Made by a program: the position numbers and the translations under genes
In this document: one piece after another, positions 17,228-26,646 of the stretch
Layout: every line of letters begins with the position of its first letter
Position numbering within the stretch: position 1 is the stretch's first letter
From: an uncultured bacterium
Lineage (GTDB): Bacteria; Bacillota; Clostridia; Lachnospirales; Lachnospiraceae
Direction of reading: 5' to 3'
DNA: 64,000 bases
Assembly (NCBI GenBank): GCA_947243845.1
Contig: CAMXIF010000004.1
Coordinates: 1-64,000, forward strand
Notes under the pieces: generated by a model
Told to the model about the DNA's origin: nothing
The model's database searches: none
What the model saw: only the letters and a program-made list of their open reading frames with translations

Positions 17228-17734
17228 TTACAAAAGACCATCCATCATATGCACTCTCATGATTCTCTGTTCCATATCTATATTAAGAATACACTCTTTG
17301 ATGGCCGGAAGTAAAACCTCTGTACCGTCCGCCCGCGCCGCCACATAGACATCATTAGCGCCGGTCGAGAGTACATCCTTCAACTCTCCTAATACCTCTT
17401 CCTCGTCCGTCACAATCTGAAGCCCTATCATGTCAGCCACGAAATACTCATCTTTCTTTAATTTCACAGCCTGCTCTCTGGGCACCAAAAGCCTGGCCCT
17501 CTTATACTTCTCAATATCGTTGATAGAATCATATCCTTGAAACTTTAAGATAACAAACTGCTTAAAAAACTTGACGTTCTCAATTTTAAGCGTAAGGCGC
17601 TCCCGCCCCGTATCCAGAATCACTTCTTTGAGTTTCTTAAACCGGGCCGCATCATCCGTGGTGGGAAAAACCTTGACCTCTCCCCGGATTCCATGTGTCT
17701 GGGTGATCACACCCACCTGTAATTCATCATTCAT
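17228..17734 (-). CDS. rimM: 16S rRNA processing protein RimM
   Basis: 168 residues from the ATG at 17734. Binds S19 and assists maturation of the 30S head. LQVGVITQTHGIRGEVKVFP is the RimM N-domain signature; DMIGLQIVTDEEEVLGEL and VLLPAIKECILNID belong to the PRC-barrel half. The start is set by GAGG five nt upstream and by the domain start; a longer frame to 17794 adds 20 unrelated residues. Lies upstream of trmD. Confidence 0.95.
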   Translation of the reverse strand: MNDELQVGVITQTHGIRGEVKVFPTTDDAARFKKLKEVILDTGRERLTLKIENVKFFKQFVILKFQGYDSINDIEKYKRARLLVPREQAVKLKKDEYFVADMIGLQIVTDEEEVLGELKDVLSTGANDVYVAARADGTEVLLPAIKECILNIDMEQRIMRVHMMDGLL

Positions 17735-17800
17735 AGCCACCTCGCACAATCTGTTTCGTCCGCCTCTCCCTGTTTGGGGGCTGCCGCAATGCACATATCA

Positions 17801-17836
17801 TAAAATCAGCCCCACAGATAAATCTATGAGGCTGAT
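17801..17836 (-). terminator. Weak hairpin between khpA and rimM
   Basis: On the minus strand ATCAGCC (17830-17836) pairs with GGCTGAT (17805-17811), followed by TTTTA. It sits at the khpA stop inside the operon and could be a partial terminator or processing site. Confidence 0.4.
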
Positions 17837-17839
17837 CTG

Positions 17840-18067
17840 TCAGATGATTTCAACATCCACTCTCTTATTGTCTTTAGACGATGCCGCCTTAACGACAGAG
17901 CGGATTGCCTTGGCAATACGACCCTGTTTACCGATCACTTTCCCCATATCAGAGGATGCGACATGAAGCTCTATGGTAATGTTCTTACCCTCTTCCTTCT
18001 GTGTCACGACTACTTCATCCGGGTTCTCGACAAGAGCTTTTGCGATCACTTCCACTAATTCTTTCAT
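17840..18067 (-). CDS. khpA: KH-domain RNA-binding protein KhpA (YlqC)
   Basis: 75 residues, essentially one KH domain: MKELVEVIAKALVENPDEV, then ELHVASSDMGKVIGKQGRIA with the GKQG loop that contacts RNA. In related species it forms a complex with KhpB and affects cell elongation and small-RNA function. It lies 21 bp after rpsP, the conserved location. Confidence 0.95.
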   Translation of the reverse strand: MKELVEVIAKALVENPDEVVVTQKEEGKNITIELHVASSDMGKVIGKQGRIAKAIRSVVKAASSKDNKRVDVEII

Positions 18068-18088
18068 AGTCCACCTCCAAAAGCCAAA

Positions 18089-18334
18089 CTATTTTGTCAC
18101 CCCTACTGTCTTGAAGATCTTGCTCACAATCTCTGTAGGCTGTGCGCCGTTTGCCAACCATTTCTTAGCCTCTTCCTCATTCACCTTGTAGGTGCTGGGA
18201 TCCGTATTGGGATCATAGGTGCCAATCTCTGCGATAAATCTGCCATCTCTGGGAGATCTGGAATCCGCAACAACGATTCTGTAAAAAGGATGTTTCTTCT
18301 GGCCCATTCTTCTTAATCTGATTTTAACTGCCAT
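18089..18334 (-). CDS. rpsP: 30S ribosomal protein S16
   Basis: 81 residues: [24 protein letters not shown] (in parts), [14 protein letters not shown] and [14 protein letters not shown] are signature S16 segments, full length. Lies 43 bp downstream of ffh in the expected order. Confidence 0.98.
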   Translation of the reverse strand: MAVKIRLRRMGQKKHPFYRIVVADSRSPRDGRFIAEIGTYDPNTDPSTYKVNEEEAKKWLANGAQPTEIVSKIFKTVGVTK

Positions 18335-18377
18335 TTTTCTCTGCCTCCATTGTAAATTATAATTTATTTTTGAAACC

Positions 18378-19745
18378 CTAAAATGGGAATTTCATACCAC
18401 CCATACCGCCGAACATGCCGCGGCCCTTCCTGCCGCCCATCATGCCGGGAATCTGTTTCATCATCTTCTGCGACTGTTCAAACTGTTTGATAAACCGATT
18501 AACCAGCGCAATATCCACCCCTGCTCCCACCGCTATGCGGTGCTTCCTGCTGGGATTTAAAAGCTTGGGATTCTGACGTTCTGCCGGCGTCATGCTTAGA
18601 ACGATAGCCTCCATGCGGGCCAGCTGCTTCTCATCCACCGCTGACTCAATATCCGCCAGCTGCTTTCCCATGCCGGGCATCATCCCCAGGATACTGGAAA
18701 GCCCGCCCATATTGCGCATCTGCTTCATACTCTCCAGATAATCCTCAAAGTCAAACTTGCCCTTCTTCATGCGGGCCGCCATCTGTCTTTCTTTCTCTTC
18801 ATCTATATCAAGGTTCTGCTGTGCCTTCTCGATCAGCGTCAGCACATCGCCCATCCCCAGAATCCGATTCGCCATACGATCCGGATAGAACTGCTCTAAA
18901 TCAGAGAGTTTCTCACCCATACCGATGTAGAGAATCGGCTTGCCTGTCACCGCCTTGATGGAGAGTGCCGCACCACCTCTGGAATCTCCGTCCATCTTGG
19001 AGAGAATCACCCCATCGATGCCCACCTTCTCATCAAAATCCTTGGCCACATTAACGGCATCCTGTCCGGTCATGGCATCCACCACAAGGAGCGTCTGATG
19101 CACTGCCACGTTCTCCTTAATCTCATGCAGTTCCGCCATCATTTCTTCATCGATATGGAGGCGTCCCGCAGTATCTAAGATTACTACATTATGCCCATTC
19201 TTCTGCGCATGTTCTATGGCTGCCTTCGCAATATTTACCGGTTTATGATTTTCTCCCATGGAAAAAACCTCTACCTGCTGTTTCTCACCATTTATCTGTA
19301 ACTGTTTGATAGCTGCCGGCCGATAGACATCACAGGCAACTAACAGTGATTTCTTGCCTTTTAATTTCAGTTTGCCTGCAATCTTGGCTGTGGTGGTGGT
19401 CTTACCTGCACCCTGTAGGCCGCACATCATGATCACCGTAATGGCCTTACCCGGCTGCATGGCAATCTCCGTGGTCTCCGAACCCATCAGGGACACCATT
19501 TCCTCGTTGACGATCTTAATGACCATCTGCCCCGGATTAAGCCCATTGAGCACATCTGTGCCGACAGCACGCTCCTCCACAGACTTTACGAACTGCTTGA
19601 CTACCTTAAAGTTGACATCCGCCTCCAAGAGCGCCATCTTCACTTCTTTCAGGGCAGTCTTGACATCCGCCTCCGTAAGCCGGCCCTTGCTTCTCAAATT
19701 CTTAAATACATTCTGCAGTTTATCGGTCAGACTTTCAAACGCCAT
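18378..19745 (-). CDS. ffh: Signal recognition particle protein Ffh
   Basis: 455 residues from the ATG at 19745. N domain ([17 protein letters not shown]), GTPase domain with [39 protein letters not shown] and TKMDGD-type KMDGDSRGG, and a methionine-rich M domain ending in [19 protein letters not shown]. Binds signal peptides and 4.5S/6S-like SRP RNA and docks with FtsY, encoded at 32.4 kb. AGAAAGG lies 10 nt before the chosen ATG; the GTG at 19766 is less likely. No SRP RNA gene is seen in the window. Confidence 0.97.
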   Translation of the reverse strand: MAFESLTDKLQNVFKNLRSKGRLTEADVKTALKEVKMALLEADVNFKVVKQFVKSVEERAVGTDVLNGLNPGQMVIKIVNEEMVSLMGSETTEIAMQPGKAITVIMMCGLQGAGKTTTTAKIAGKLKLKGKKSLLVACDVYRPAAIKQLQINGEKQQVEVFSMGENHKPVNIAKAAIEHAQKNGHNVVILDTAGRLHIDEEMMAELHEIKENVAVHQTLLVVDAMTGQDAVNVAKDFDEKVGIDGVILSKMDGDSRGGAALSIKAVTGKPILYIGMGEKLSDLEQFYPDRMANRILGMGDVLTLIEKAQQNLDIDEEKERQMAARMKKGKFDFEDYLESMKQMRNMGGLSSILGMMPGMGKQLADIESAVDEKQLARMEAIVLSMTPAERQNPKLLNPSRKHRIAVGAGVDIALVNRFIKQFEQSQKMMKQIPGMMGGRKGRGMFGGMGGMKFPF

Positions 19746-19769
19746 ATGGCCCACGCCTTTCTGCACTTC

Positions 19770-20123
19770 TTACAGTTCCTGCAGTATCCTTTCGGACAAC
19801 TCCTTAATCTGTGTTCCATAGAAACTCCAGTCTTTGGAATCGCTGTCCTCATACTGTGCGGAGAGTTTACTGATCTGTGATATCTTTTCTTTGATACTCA
19901 TAAACCGGGCAATCAACCGCAGTTTCTCCTCGTATCCCTGCAATATCCTGTCACAGCGCTTAACGATATCATGCACCGCCTGCCTGCTGACACCTTCCGC
20001 CTCGGCAATCTCTCCCAGGGAAAGATTATCATATACCACACTCTCATAAATCTCCTGCTGATGTTTCGTCAGCAGTTCTCCATAGAAATCATATAATAAG
20101 CCCTGTTCAACAATCTTCTCCAT
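19770..20123 (-). CDS. ylxM: YlxM family DNA-binding protein (UPF0122)
   Basis: 117 residues. A sigma-70 region-4-like helix-turn-helix is visible: LLTKHQQEIYESVVYDNLSL followed by GEIAEAEGVSRQAVHDIVKR. YlxM in streptococci modulates SRP targeting and is nearly always encoded directly before ffh, as here (24-bp gap). First gene of the operon; promoter at 20159-20187. Confidence 0.93.
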   Translation of the reverse strand: MEKIVEQGLLYDFYGELLTKHQQEIYESVVYDNLSLGEIAEAEGVSRQAVHDIVKRCDRILQGYEEKLRLIARFMSIKEKISQISKLSAQYEDSDSKDWSFYGTQIKELSERILQEL

Positions 20124-20158
20124 GACTAAGCCTCTGTTTCATAATTGCCGACTTATGC

Positions 20159-20187
20159 ATTTTACTATAAGGCATCTGCTCTGTCAA
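20159..20187 (-). promoter_or_regulatory. Promoter of the ylxM-ffh-rpsP-rplS operon
   Basis: On the minus strand TTGACA (20182-20187) and TAAAAT (20159-20164) are 17 bp apart, 36 bp before ylxM. The -35 is a perfect match. This likely drives the whole run to rplS. Confidence 0.65.
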
Positions 20188-20290
20188 GTATTTTTTCTTG
20201 ACAGTAATTCAAAAGAAATCCATGCGGACAATGAATGATAAAATAAAACATAAAATGTAAAAACAGATAGGCAGACATCCTAAAAGATGA

Positions 20291-20307
20291 TATAATAAAT
20301 TTATTAT
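20291..20307 (+). promoter_or_regulatory. TATAAT box inside a 16-bp perfect palindrome upstream of the PocR gene
   Basis: TATAAT (20291-20296) lies within or next to the perfect palindrome 20292-20307 (ATAATAAA/TTTATTAT). No good -35 is seen at 17 bp. The palindrome could be an operator or simply AT-rich symmetry; the gene starts 69 bp downstream behind a strong AAGGAGGG site. Confidence 0.3.
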
Positions 20308-20375
20308 TTGGGATTTATTCTTACTAGATATAGCAATACAATATCCTATACTAACTAAGGAGGGCTACTACTACC

Positions 20376-21149
20376 ATGAAACTTGTTGATTTTATGGACA
20401 TGGCGCATCTGCAGAAAATTCAGGACTCTTTTTCCGATGCTACGGGTCTTGCTGCCATTGCCGTTGACGCGGAGGGTAATTATATCACCAAGGGCAGTAA
20501 TTTCACAGATTTTTGTATGAAACATACCAGAGGCTGCAGTGAAGGTGCCAGACGCTGCCAGCAATGTGATACCACAGGACAGGGTACATATGAATGTCAT
20601 GCCGGCCTGATGGACTTTTCCATTGACATCATTCTAAACGGTGAGAAACTTGGCAAAATGATCGGCGGCCAGGTACTGCCACAAGAACCGGATGAAGATA
20701 AATTCACTTCTATTGCACAGGAACTCGGTATTGATCCCGCGCAGTATATCAGAGCCGTCAAAAAGGTGCCTGTACGTCCCGAAAAGTCAATCCGCGCTGC
20801 TGCTGCCTTATTGGAAGATGTAGTTAATCGTGCTGTCCTTCAGGAATACATGGACAAAACCGAGTACCAGAAGATTCATATATGGGAAGAGGAACTTGCC
20901 AATGCCACAAGTACAGTAGCAAGGATTAAGGAGAACACCAAAGAACTGCAGTCTATTGCCTCCAAACAGACTATCATGGCATTAAACGCCTCCATCGAAA
21001 CGGCAAGAGTAGGCGCTGTAGGCGCTGGTTTTGGCATTATCGCCAAGCAGATGGGTGATTTCTCCAAACTGTCTGCTGATATCTATAAAAAGATCACAGA
21101 AGACGCTAATAAGATTTCCGAATCTATCAACAAAATGAATCAGACATAA
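20376..21149 (+). CDS. Soluble PocR-domain protein with a short chemoreceptor signalling core
   Basis: 257 residues. Residues ~1-165 are a PocR sensory domain: MKLVDFMDMAHLQKIQDSF, then Cys-rich CMKHTRGCSEGARRCQQCD and YECHAGLMDFSIDIILNG. PocR domains bind small hydrocarbon-type ligands in PocR regulators and occur on many signalling proteins. Residues ~175-257 contain the methyl-accepting chemotaxis hairpin tip (IMALNASIETARVGAVGAGF), normally the CheA/CheW contact region, but with only short helices either side. There is no membrane segment. This is the only plus-strand gene between 2.5 and 46 kb, with its own upstream region and terminator. It may be a cytoplasmic receptor or a shortened one; the ligand is unknown. 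Confidence 0.85.
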   Translation: MKLVDFMDMAHLQKIQDSFSDATGLAAIAVDAEGNYITKGSNFTDFCMKHTRGCSEGARRCQQCDTTGQGTYECHAGLMDFSIDIILNGEKLGKMIGGQVLPQEPDEDKFTSIAQELGIDPAQYIRAVKKVPVRPEKSIRAAAALLEDVVNRAVLQEYMDKTEYQKIHIWEEELANATSTVARIKENTKELQSIASKQTIMALNASIETARVGAVGAGFGIIAKQMGDFSKLSADIYKKITEDANKISESINKMNQT

Positions 21150-21188
21150 ATATCTTTTCCTAAGACTCGGATAAGATTGAGAATTAAC

Positions 21189-21225
21189 AGGGGCTGATAC
21201 ACTATTTGTTTAGTGTTCAGCCCCT
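21189..21225 (+). terminator. Strong terminator after the PocR/MCP gene
   Basis: AGGGGCTGA (21189-21197) pairs with TCAGCCCCT (21217-21225); the inner ACACTA/TAGTGT extends the stem. ATTTCTT follows. Symmetric enough to act also for the convergent ABC operon ending at 21287. Confidence 0.8.
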
Positions 21226-21286
21226 ATTTCTTATCACTTTTATTATGAATACACTTTTCTGCCTGATTCCCGAAGGGTTTTATCTC

Positions 21287-21964
21287 CTATTCACGCACCA
21301 CCGTAAGCGCTCCGTCCGACATCCCGTAGACCACATCCGCCGCAGCAGCCACCGCTTCATTATGGGTGACGATGATCACCGCATAATTCTCCTCATGGGC
21401 CAGTTTACAGAGCAGATCTACAATCACGCGCTCATTCTGGCTGTCCAAATTGCCCGTAGGCTCATCTGCCAGAAGAATCTCTCCGCCGGAAGCCATGGCT
21501 CTGGCGATAGCAACCCTCTGCTGTTCCCCGCCGCTGATCATATTGGGCATCTTCTTATAGAGCGTATCCGGCAATCCCACCTTCGCCAGATGTTCCTTCG
21601 CCCTGGCTTCAGCCTCCTTCTGGGGAACATGCTGTAACTCCATGGGGAACATCACGTTTTCCTGGACTGTCAGAAGAGGAAAGAGATGAAATGCCTGATA
21701 GATAACGGACGCCCGGTTCATCCGATAAGCGTCCCTGTCCATCTCCTTCATGTCTTCACCGTCCACATACAGCGTCCCCTCCGCAGGCACATCCAGACCT
21801 GCAAGCAGGGACAAAAAGGTGCTCTTTCCGCTTCCGGACTTACCAGTAATGGCATACACTTTGCCTCTCTCGAAAGAACAGCTCACCTCCGAGAGTGCTT
21901 TGGTTTTCTGATACTTGGTCTGATAAATATAACTTACCTTTTCCGCTTCGATTATTTTGCTCAT
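21287..21964 (-). CDS. ABC transporter ATP-binding protein, MacB/LolD (FtsE-like) family
   Basis: 225 residues from the ATG at 21964 (GGAG upstream). Walker A GKSGSGKSTFLSLL, Q-loop VIYQAFHLFPLLTV, signature MISGGEQQRVAIARA, Walker B ILLADEPTGNLDS and the H-loop VTHNEAV are all present. It is the last gene of the blaI-blaR-FtsX-FtsX-ATPase run and partners the two permeases upstream. Such exporters often confer resistance to antimicrobial peptides or move lipoproteins; substrate unknown. Confidence 0.93.
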   Translation of the reverse strand: MSKIIEAEKVSYIYQTKYQKTKALSEVSCSFERGKVYAITGKSGSGKSTFLSLLAGLDVPAEGTLYVDGEDMKEMDRDAYRMNRASVIYQAFHLFPLLTVQENVMFPMELQHVPQKEAEARAKEHLAKVGLPDTLYKKMPNMISGGEQQRVAIARAMASGGEILLADEPTGNLDSQNERVIVDLLCKLAHEENYAVIIVTHNEAVAAAADVVYGMSDGALTVVRE

Positions 21965-22064
21965 ATTTTCTCCATTTCTGCGCTGTTGCTTTTCCGCTTT
22001 GCCGTGACTGTGCACTATATTTTGATTTTCCTTTTATTTTCTATATCCAATCACTCTGTTCCGA

Positions 22065-23297
22065 TTACTCTGAAGTCAAAAGTTCCAGAGGCTTATTCCT
22101 GGCCAACCATAACAGGGCCACAGTGGTACCCAGCATATAGCCGCCAAACGCTGCTCCGCATACCGTCAGGATATCCTTTAATCCCAGCTGCCCGATCAAC
22201 AGAGCCGCCAGGCATCCCATCACATTCCCTGCCAACACCAGAACAAACTGTTCACTCCAGAACACCCATACCGCACCGGGCTGTTTCACCCCCAGCGACC
22301 GAAACAATGCAAATTCCTTCACCCTGCCATTGACCAACAGATGACTGATCACATAACCAATGATAAAGACCAGAATCCCCATGGGAATCAGAAAGGCTGT
22401 GAGGATACGGAGCGCCGTTTTCAACCTGTCCGCCATGGTGACAAAGATACCATCCTGCACATACAGGGCAGTGCCTTTATAGGAAAAGCGCACGCCCTCC
22501 CCTTTATAAATCTCCAAAAGGCCATTTTCCCCAATCTGCTCCATCTCCGCCTTAAAGGCGTTGAGCGCAAGGGGATCTTTGACATAGAAGGAAACTGCCT
22601 CCGCCGTAAAATCGACCCCTCTCTCATCGAATGCATCCCAGATGGTCTGGAAGGGTACCAGCATATCCGGATATTCACGGGATTCCACAGGGTCAGAGTC
22701 ATCAATCTGCCCCACTACTTTCAGATTCATATAACCCAGTTCTAAAATATCCATATCCCTCTTCTCATCTATCATCACATAGTAATACACCGTAAACGGT
22801 ATCTCGTCCCCATAAGAAAATCCCTGTTCTTCCATATCAGACTTTTTTAACAGGCACACCTTCTCCGAACCGGCAAAGAGGGTTTCGTCAACACCTTCCT
22901 GATAGCTGACTTTGATATTGTCTGGCAGGACAGAACTATCTATCTTATTGACCACGCTCACGTCCAGATTCAGATTTTCTTCCCAGCGAGCTATCTCAAA
23001 TTCTCCGAAACCGGCCTTCAGCTGGGTGGAACATTCCAGATCTTTAATCTGATGCGCTGTCTGCAGATCCCGCAGGATATCGCTCTTCACGGCAATGCCC
23101 ACTTCCATTGTTCCGTCCGGATTGGTGATGGTACACTTAATCGGGGTATTTGCCGCCAGATTTGTAAGCTGTGCCCGATAACTGCCAATCAATCCAAAAT
23201 AGAGGTTCAGCAAAACAGCAAGGATACAGTTGACAAGGATTACCAGAATACTCCTGCTTTTCTGCCGCTTCATACTCTTTGTAATATAGTGATACAC
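22065..23297 (-). CDS. FtsX/MacB-type ABC permease
   Basis: 410 residues: N-terminal membrane helix (~17-38, ILVILVNCILAVLLNLYFGL), a ~250-residue extracytoplasmic domain, and three C-terminal membrane helices (~290-400: FLIPMGILVFIIGYVISHLL, FVLVLAGNVMGCLAALLIG and a last helix before KPLELLTSE). This is the FtsX topology of mechanotransmission exporters. The motif ALFRSLGVK just after the second helix is typical of the family coupling loop. The next gene upstream encodes the partner permease, 12 bp away. Confidence 0.88.
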   Translation of the reverse strand: MYHYITKSMKRQKSRSILVILVNCILAVLLNLYFGLIGSYRAQLTNLAANTPIKCTITNPDGTMEVGIAVKSDILRDLQTAHQIKDLECSTQLKAGFGEFEIARWEENLNLDVSVVNKIDSSVLPDNIKVSYQEGVDETLFAGSEKVCLLKKSDMEEQGFSYGDEIPFTVYYYVMIDEKRDMDILELGYMNLKVVGQIDDSDPVESREYPDMLVPFQTIWDAFDERGVDFTAEAVSFYVKDPLALNAFKAEMEQIGENGLLEIYKGEGVRFSYKGTALYVQDGIFVTMADRLKTALRILTAFLIPMGILVFIIGYVISHLLVNGRVKEFALFRSLGVKQPGAVWVFWSEQFVLVLAGNVMGCLAALLIGQLGLKDILTVCGAAFGGYMLGTTVALLWLARNKPLELLTSE

Positions 23298-23309
23298 GCT
23301 TCTTCCTCC

Positions 23310-25226
23310 TTATCTCCCCGTCATACCATCCTCCAGCATATATAATGGTTCTCTTCTCAATATTCTTCGCACCTTCATACCAGAAATTCCCATGCCAAAC
23401 GCCATTACCAAACAACCCATCACAAAAGAAACCGCCAGACTTCCTTCTATTTGACCAAATAAGTCAACATCCATTTCCACCGCCATACCATGATTGCTAT
23501 ACTTCCTGCTAAACTTTTCCAGCTGTAGATCTGTCCATGCTACGCTTTCCTCGGCGGCCTGTGCCACTGCCGCCTGTTCTGCACCTGCCTCAGCCGTCTG
23601 TTCATTACTTTTGTCTCCCATTATGCCGATCTCACCGGCCAGCGCTGTACCGGCCGCAACGCCGGGAACGGTACCCAGAAGCAAAAGAAGCAAAATACCC
23701 GCCAGGCTGATGCACCGGCATTTCTTTCCTGACATGCCCATCATCCTCTCGATGGACAATCTCCTTTTCTGCTTTGTAATATAGATATGGGATATCTGCA
23801 GGGTCAGTACGATTACAGCCGCCACGCCCATAATAAGCAGGGCTGCCGACATATTTTGAAGGTTCTGTATCCCCTGTTTCAGCGCCGAATATCCCCTGTC
23901 GTAGAAGGTAAATACCAGATTATCCATACCATGCTTCGCACTGCTTTCCAAAAACTCTGCAATGGTTCCGTTTGCAATCCGAAAGGAAGTGTTATCATCC
24001 GCCATGGCGCCATAATCTACTATGTTCGCCGTCTGGTTCTGCACCGAATGAAGCGGCACGATCAATTCATCATAGCCAATCCCCTTTACGAGCGGCTTAT
24101 GATCATAAAGACCGACTATCGTATATTCCTGCTCTTCAAAAGGCTTTAACAATTCTCCATCCAAACCCAGCAGACAGAAATGAAAACTCGGAAGCCTGTC
24201 AGGTCCCCGATTAGCATCCATAAAATACAGTCTGGCCGTGACCTTATCTCCCACTGACAGGCCGTTATTCTCAGCAAAGACTCTGGGCGCCAGGCATACC
24301 GCACTTCCCTTGGCATATTCCTCTTTTGTAGGATAACGCCCTTCATATACCCAGGCATTTCCCTCATAGAAAGGCATGATCAGATCCGTACTGGTCGTTC
24401 CCACCACAGGCTGCGTATCAAATATGAAAATCTCCGCATCAGACACTGCCAAAAGCCTTTTTCCTGCCACCGTATCGTAAAATCCCGCCGTCACCTCATA
24501 AATACTCTCCCCTTCCAGAGGGTCCTCCATTTTATCTCCCTTCGGCGTATACAATGTCAGCTCCACAGGCTGTGCAAAATATTCCAACGCCTCCGGATAT
24601 GTGCCTTCCGCCTCTTCCCACCGCTTTCCATGCCTCCGTTGCCCTTCTTCAATCCATGCCGCATAGGTCTTGTCCGCCTTCAGCTCCATCGGTTCCTTGT
24701 TATAATGATCACATAACCACACTACACTGCCTTCCATCGTCTTGTCGCTTCCCAAAACCTTTGTGACAGAAACCTTCACGCTCTCATTCGGCACACAATC
24801 ATTTTCCATCGGCGTAAATTCTACTGCAATTGTCGATCGCCCTCTGGAATATGACATCGTCTCGACTTCATGCAGATACTCCGGGGTATAAGATCCCCAG
24901 TACACCCGTTTCTCCGGTTCTGCAAGATAAGTTACCTCCGGAAATTTCAAATCTTCCGGTGTAACATAGCGATTGTATCGGTTTCTTTTATAAATGCGAT
25001 AATCCTTTAACTCCGCATCCCATCTCGGTTCATCCCGCACCGTATCCGCTTTCTGGGCGACAGTACCGATGGTGATAAAATCATCCTCATAGTTCTTAGA
25101 AAGCCTGTCACTGGCAACCCAAAGATTAGCGCCCACTGCGAGCATCACCGTCACGATCATAACCAGTACGATGATAAGTATAGACTGTACCGGGGTGCGC
25201 AATATCTGCTTTATATGATTTTTCAT
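23310..25226 (-). CDS. FtsX/MacB-type ABC permease, large extracellular domain
   Basis: 638 residues. N-terminal helix (~12-35, SILIIVLVMIVTVMLAVGAN), a ~425-residue extracellular domain, then three membrane segments; the first of these precedes the coupling motif RRLSIERMMGMSGKKC. An Ala/Glu-rich stretch (NEQTAEAGAEQAAVAQAAEE, ~545-565) interrupts the last extracellular loop. The partial gene at the end of the window is a paralogue with the same NxxxTFYDxGYSxLKxGIxN segment before the helices. Encoded between blaR-like and the shorter permease. Confidence 0.88.
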   Translation of the reverse strand: MKNHIKQILRTPVQSILIIVLVMIVTVMLAVGANLWVASDRLSKNYEDDFITIGTVAQKADTVRDEPRWDAELKDYRIYKRNRYNRYVTPEDLKFPEVTYLAEPEKRVYWGSYTPEYLHEVETMSYSRGRSTIAVEFTPMENDCVPNESVKVSVTKVLGSDKTMEGSVVWLCDHYNKEPMELKADKTYAAWIEEGQRRHGKRWEEAEGTYPEALEYFAQPVELTLYTPKGDKMEDPLEGESIYEVTAGFYDTVAGKRLLAVSDAEIFIFDTQPVVGTTSTDLIMPFYEGNAWVYEGRYPTKEEYAKGSAVCLAPRVFAENNGLSVGDKVTARLYFMDANRGPDRLPSFHFCLLGLDGELLKPFEEQEYTIVGLYDHKPLVKGIGYDELIVPLHSVQNQTANIVDYGAMADDNTSFRIANGTIAEFLESSAKHGMDNLVFTFYDRGYSALKQGIQNLQNMSAALLIMGVAAVIVLTLQISHIYITKQKRRLSIERMMGMSGKKCRCISLAGILLLLLLGTVPGVAAGTALAGEIGIMGDKSNEQTAEAGAEQAAVAQAAEESVAWTDLQLEKFSRKYSNHGMAVEMDVDLFGQIEGSLAVSFVMGCLVMAFGMGISGMKVRRILRREPLYMLEDGMTGR

Positions 25227-25232
25227 CCGCAG

Positions 25233-26636
25233 CTACCTCTCCCTTTCTGTGGAAAGCATTACCTGACTTATACTGTCATGTGGACACTCTGTATATTGAT
25301 ACGAACTGATCTGCTGACCATAAAACAAATCATCACATACACAACATCTTCGTGCACGATATGCAGTCCCTGTACAGCCTCCATCCGGATTCTCAACATG
25401 TTCCATTGCCGTACCAGTAACATAGGTATGGGTATTTCCTGCCCTGAAAGACCTGACCACATGTGCACTCCTGGGAATCCGATAAATAGTCCCCTCTGCA
25501 TCTACAAACTGTTTCTCATACAGAACCACCGGCTCTTTCAGCAAAGGATACTTCTCTTTTTCTGCTTCACTGGTGCCATCCGGAACAAAGATAGCCATAT
25601 CACTATGCAGGGCGCTTTCGATTGCCTCCTGTGAGGCGCCTACCGGCGCCGTCTCATAAACCGTATCCCTGTAAGCAAACACTGTCATGGAATTGGCAAA
25701 GGTCAGTACTGCCAACAGCACGCCTGCTGTCAATCGATTCCACGGTCTCCTGGCCTTTAAATAACTTACTCTTTCTCGTATTTCATTCCGGTTGTCTATA
25801 AAACCGGTCTTCCACCGCAGAGAGACTTTCTTCGCCTGTTCCGGCAGCAATATCTGCTCGGTCAGCAAAACCCTGTACATGTGTATCTCCTCCTCTGCCT
25901 TTCCCTCTACTGCAATCTCATCACAGGAGCACTCACATACACACTCAAAGTCCTGCCGTAAGGTCCTCATGAGCGGATTCCACCAATGCAGGATTGCTGC
26001 GAGCTGCAGAAGTATCTTCCAGAGCACATCCCGGCGCTTGATATGTACCATCTCATGGCTGACAAGTAATTCGGCTTCCGGGCTTTCCAAGTCCCTGTCT
26101 AAAATAATAAACGGATTGCGGACTCCAAATGTCATTGTATGTATACCAGCATATCCGCGTCCCAAAGCTACATGCTGTTTCACCTCATACTGCTCTTTAA
26201 TCCCGGCAAGCACAGATTCCTGTGAATCCGTCATTTTTCTATCCGCACATTTCATAATCACGCGACTTGTCTTCACATAATCCCTCAACATACCCGCCAT
26301 CAGAAGACAGACGACCAACAGCCACACAACCGCCGCTGACGCCTGCAGAAAAGTATAGGTACTGACATATCTTTTTCCATCCGCATAAACCACATGTTTC
26401 GTCCATGTAAGGGATGTCTGCACAATCCCCGTCTGCCCCGGCGGCATAATCCGATACAGTACCTCCCTGTACCAGCCTTTCAAAAAAGGCAGCGGAATCA
26501 GATAATACAGCACGGCTGCCCGTACAAGCAGGTAATACAGCCTTGCGCTGACCCTATTCTGCAACACTCTCCGCATCGTCAGATAGATGACCGTCATTGT
26601 GCTTCCGGAAAGCGCCATCATCAACAAATATTCCAT
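25233..26636 (-). CDS. BlaR1/MecR1-type M56 membrane metalloprotease sensor
   Basis: 467 residues. Membrane helices at ~1-20, 38-55, 98-118 and near 305. The zinc-protease motif is H194-E-M-V-H, with a later Glu-rich segment (ECVCECSCDEIAVEGKAEEE) supplying the third ligand. In BlaR1 systems, ligand sensing outside triggers cleavage of the BlaI repressor. The C-terminal ~145 residues are extracellular but show none of the penicillin-binding motifs (no SxxK or KTG); instead there is a Cys-rich end (CTGTAYRARRCCVCDD and a later CPHD). The sensed signal is therefore probably not a beta-lactam. It lies 10 bp after the BlaI-like gene and 7 bp before the ABC permease. Confidence 0.9.
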   Translation of the reverse strand: MEYLLMMALSGSTMTVIYLTMRRVLQNRVSARLYYLLVRAAVLYYLIPLPFLKGWYREVLYRIMPPGQTGIVQTSLTWTKHVVYADGKRYVSTYTFLQASAAVVWLLVVCLLMAGMLRDYVKTSRVIMKCADRKMTDSQESVLAGIKEQYEVKQHVALGRGYAGIHTMTFGVRNPFIILDRDLESPEAELLVSHEMVHIKRRDVLWKILLQLAAILHWWNPLMRTLRQDFECVCECSCDEIAVEGKAEEEIHMYRVLLTEQILLPEQAKKVSLRWKTGFIDNRNEIRERVSYLKARRPWNRLTAGVLLAVLTFANSMTVFAYRDTVYETAPVGASQEAIESALHSDMAIFVPDGTSEAEKEKYPLLKEPVVLYEKQFVDAEGTIYRIPRSAHVVRSFRAGNTHTYVTGTAMEHVENPDGGCTGTAYRARRCCVCDDLFYGQQISSYQYTECPHDSISQVMLSTERER

Positions 26637-26646
26637 CCCGTCTCCT

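Noticed and set aside
20198-20203. TTGACA on the plus strand upstream of the PocR gene
   Set aside because: No matching -10 at 16-18 bp (CATGCG), so not called as that gene's promoter.
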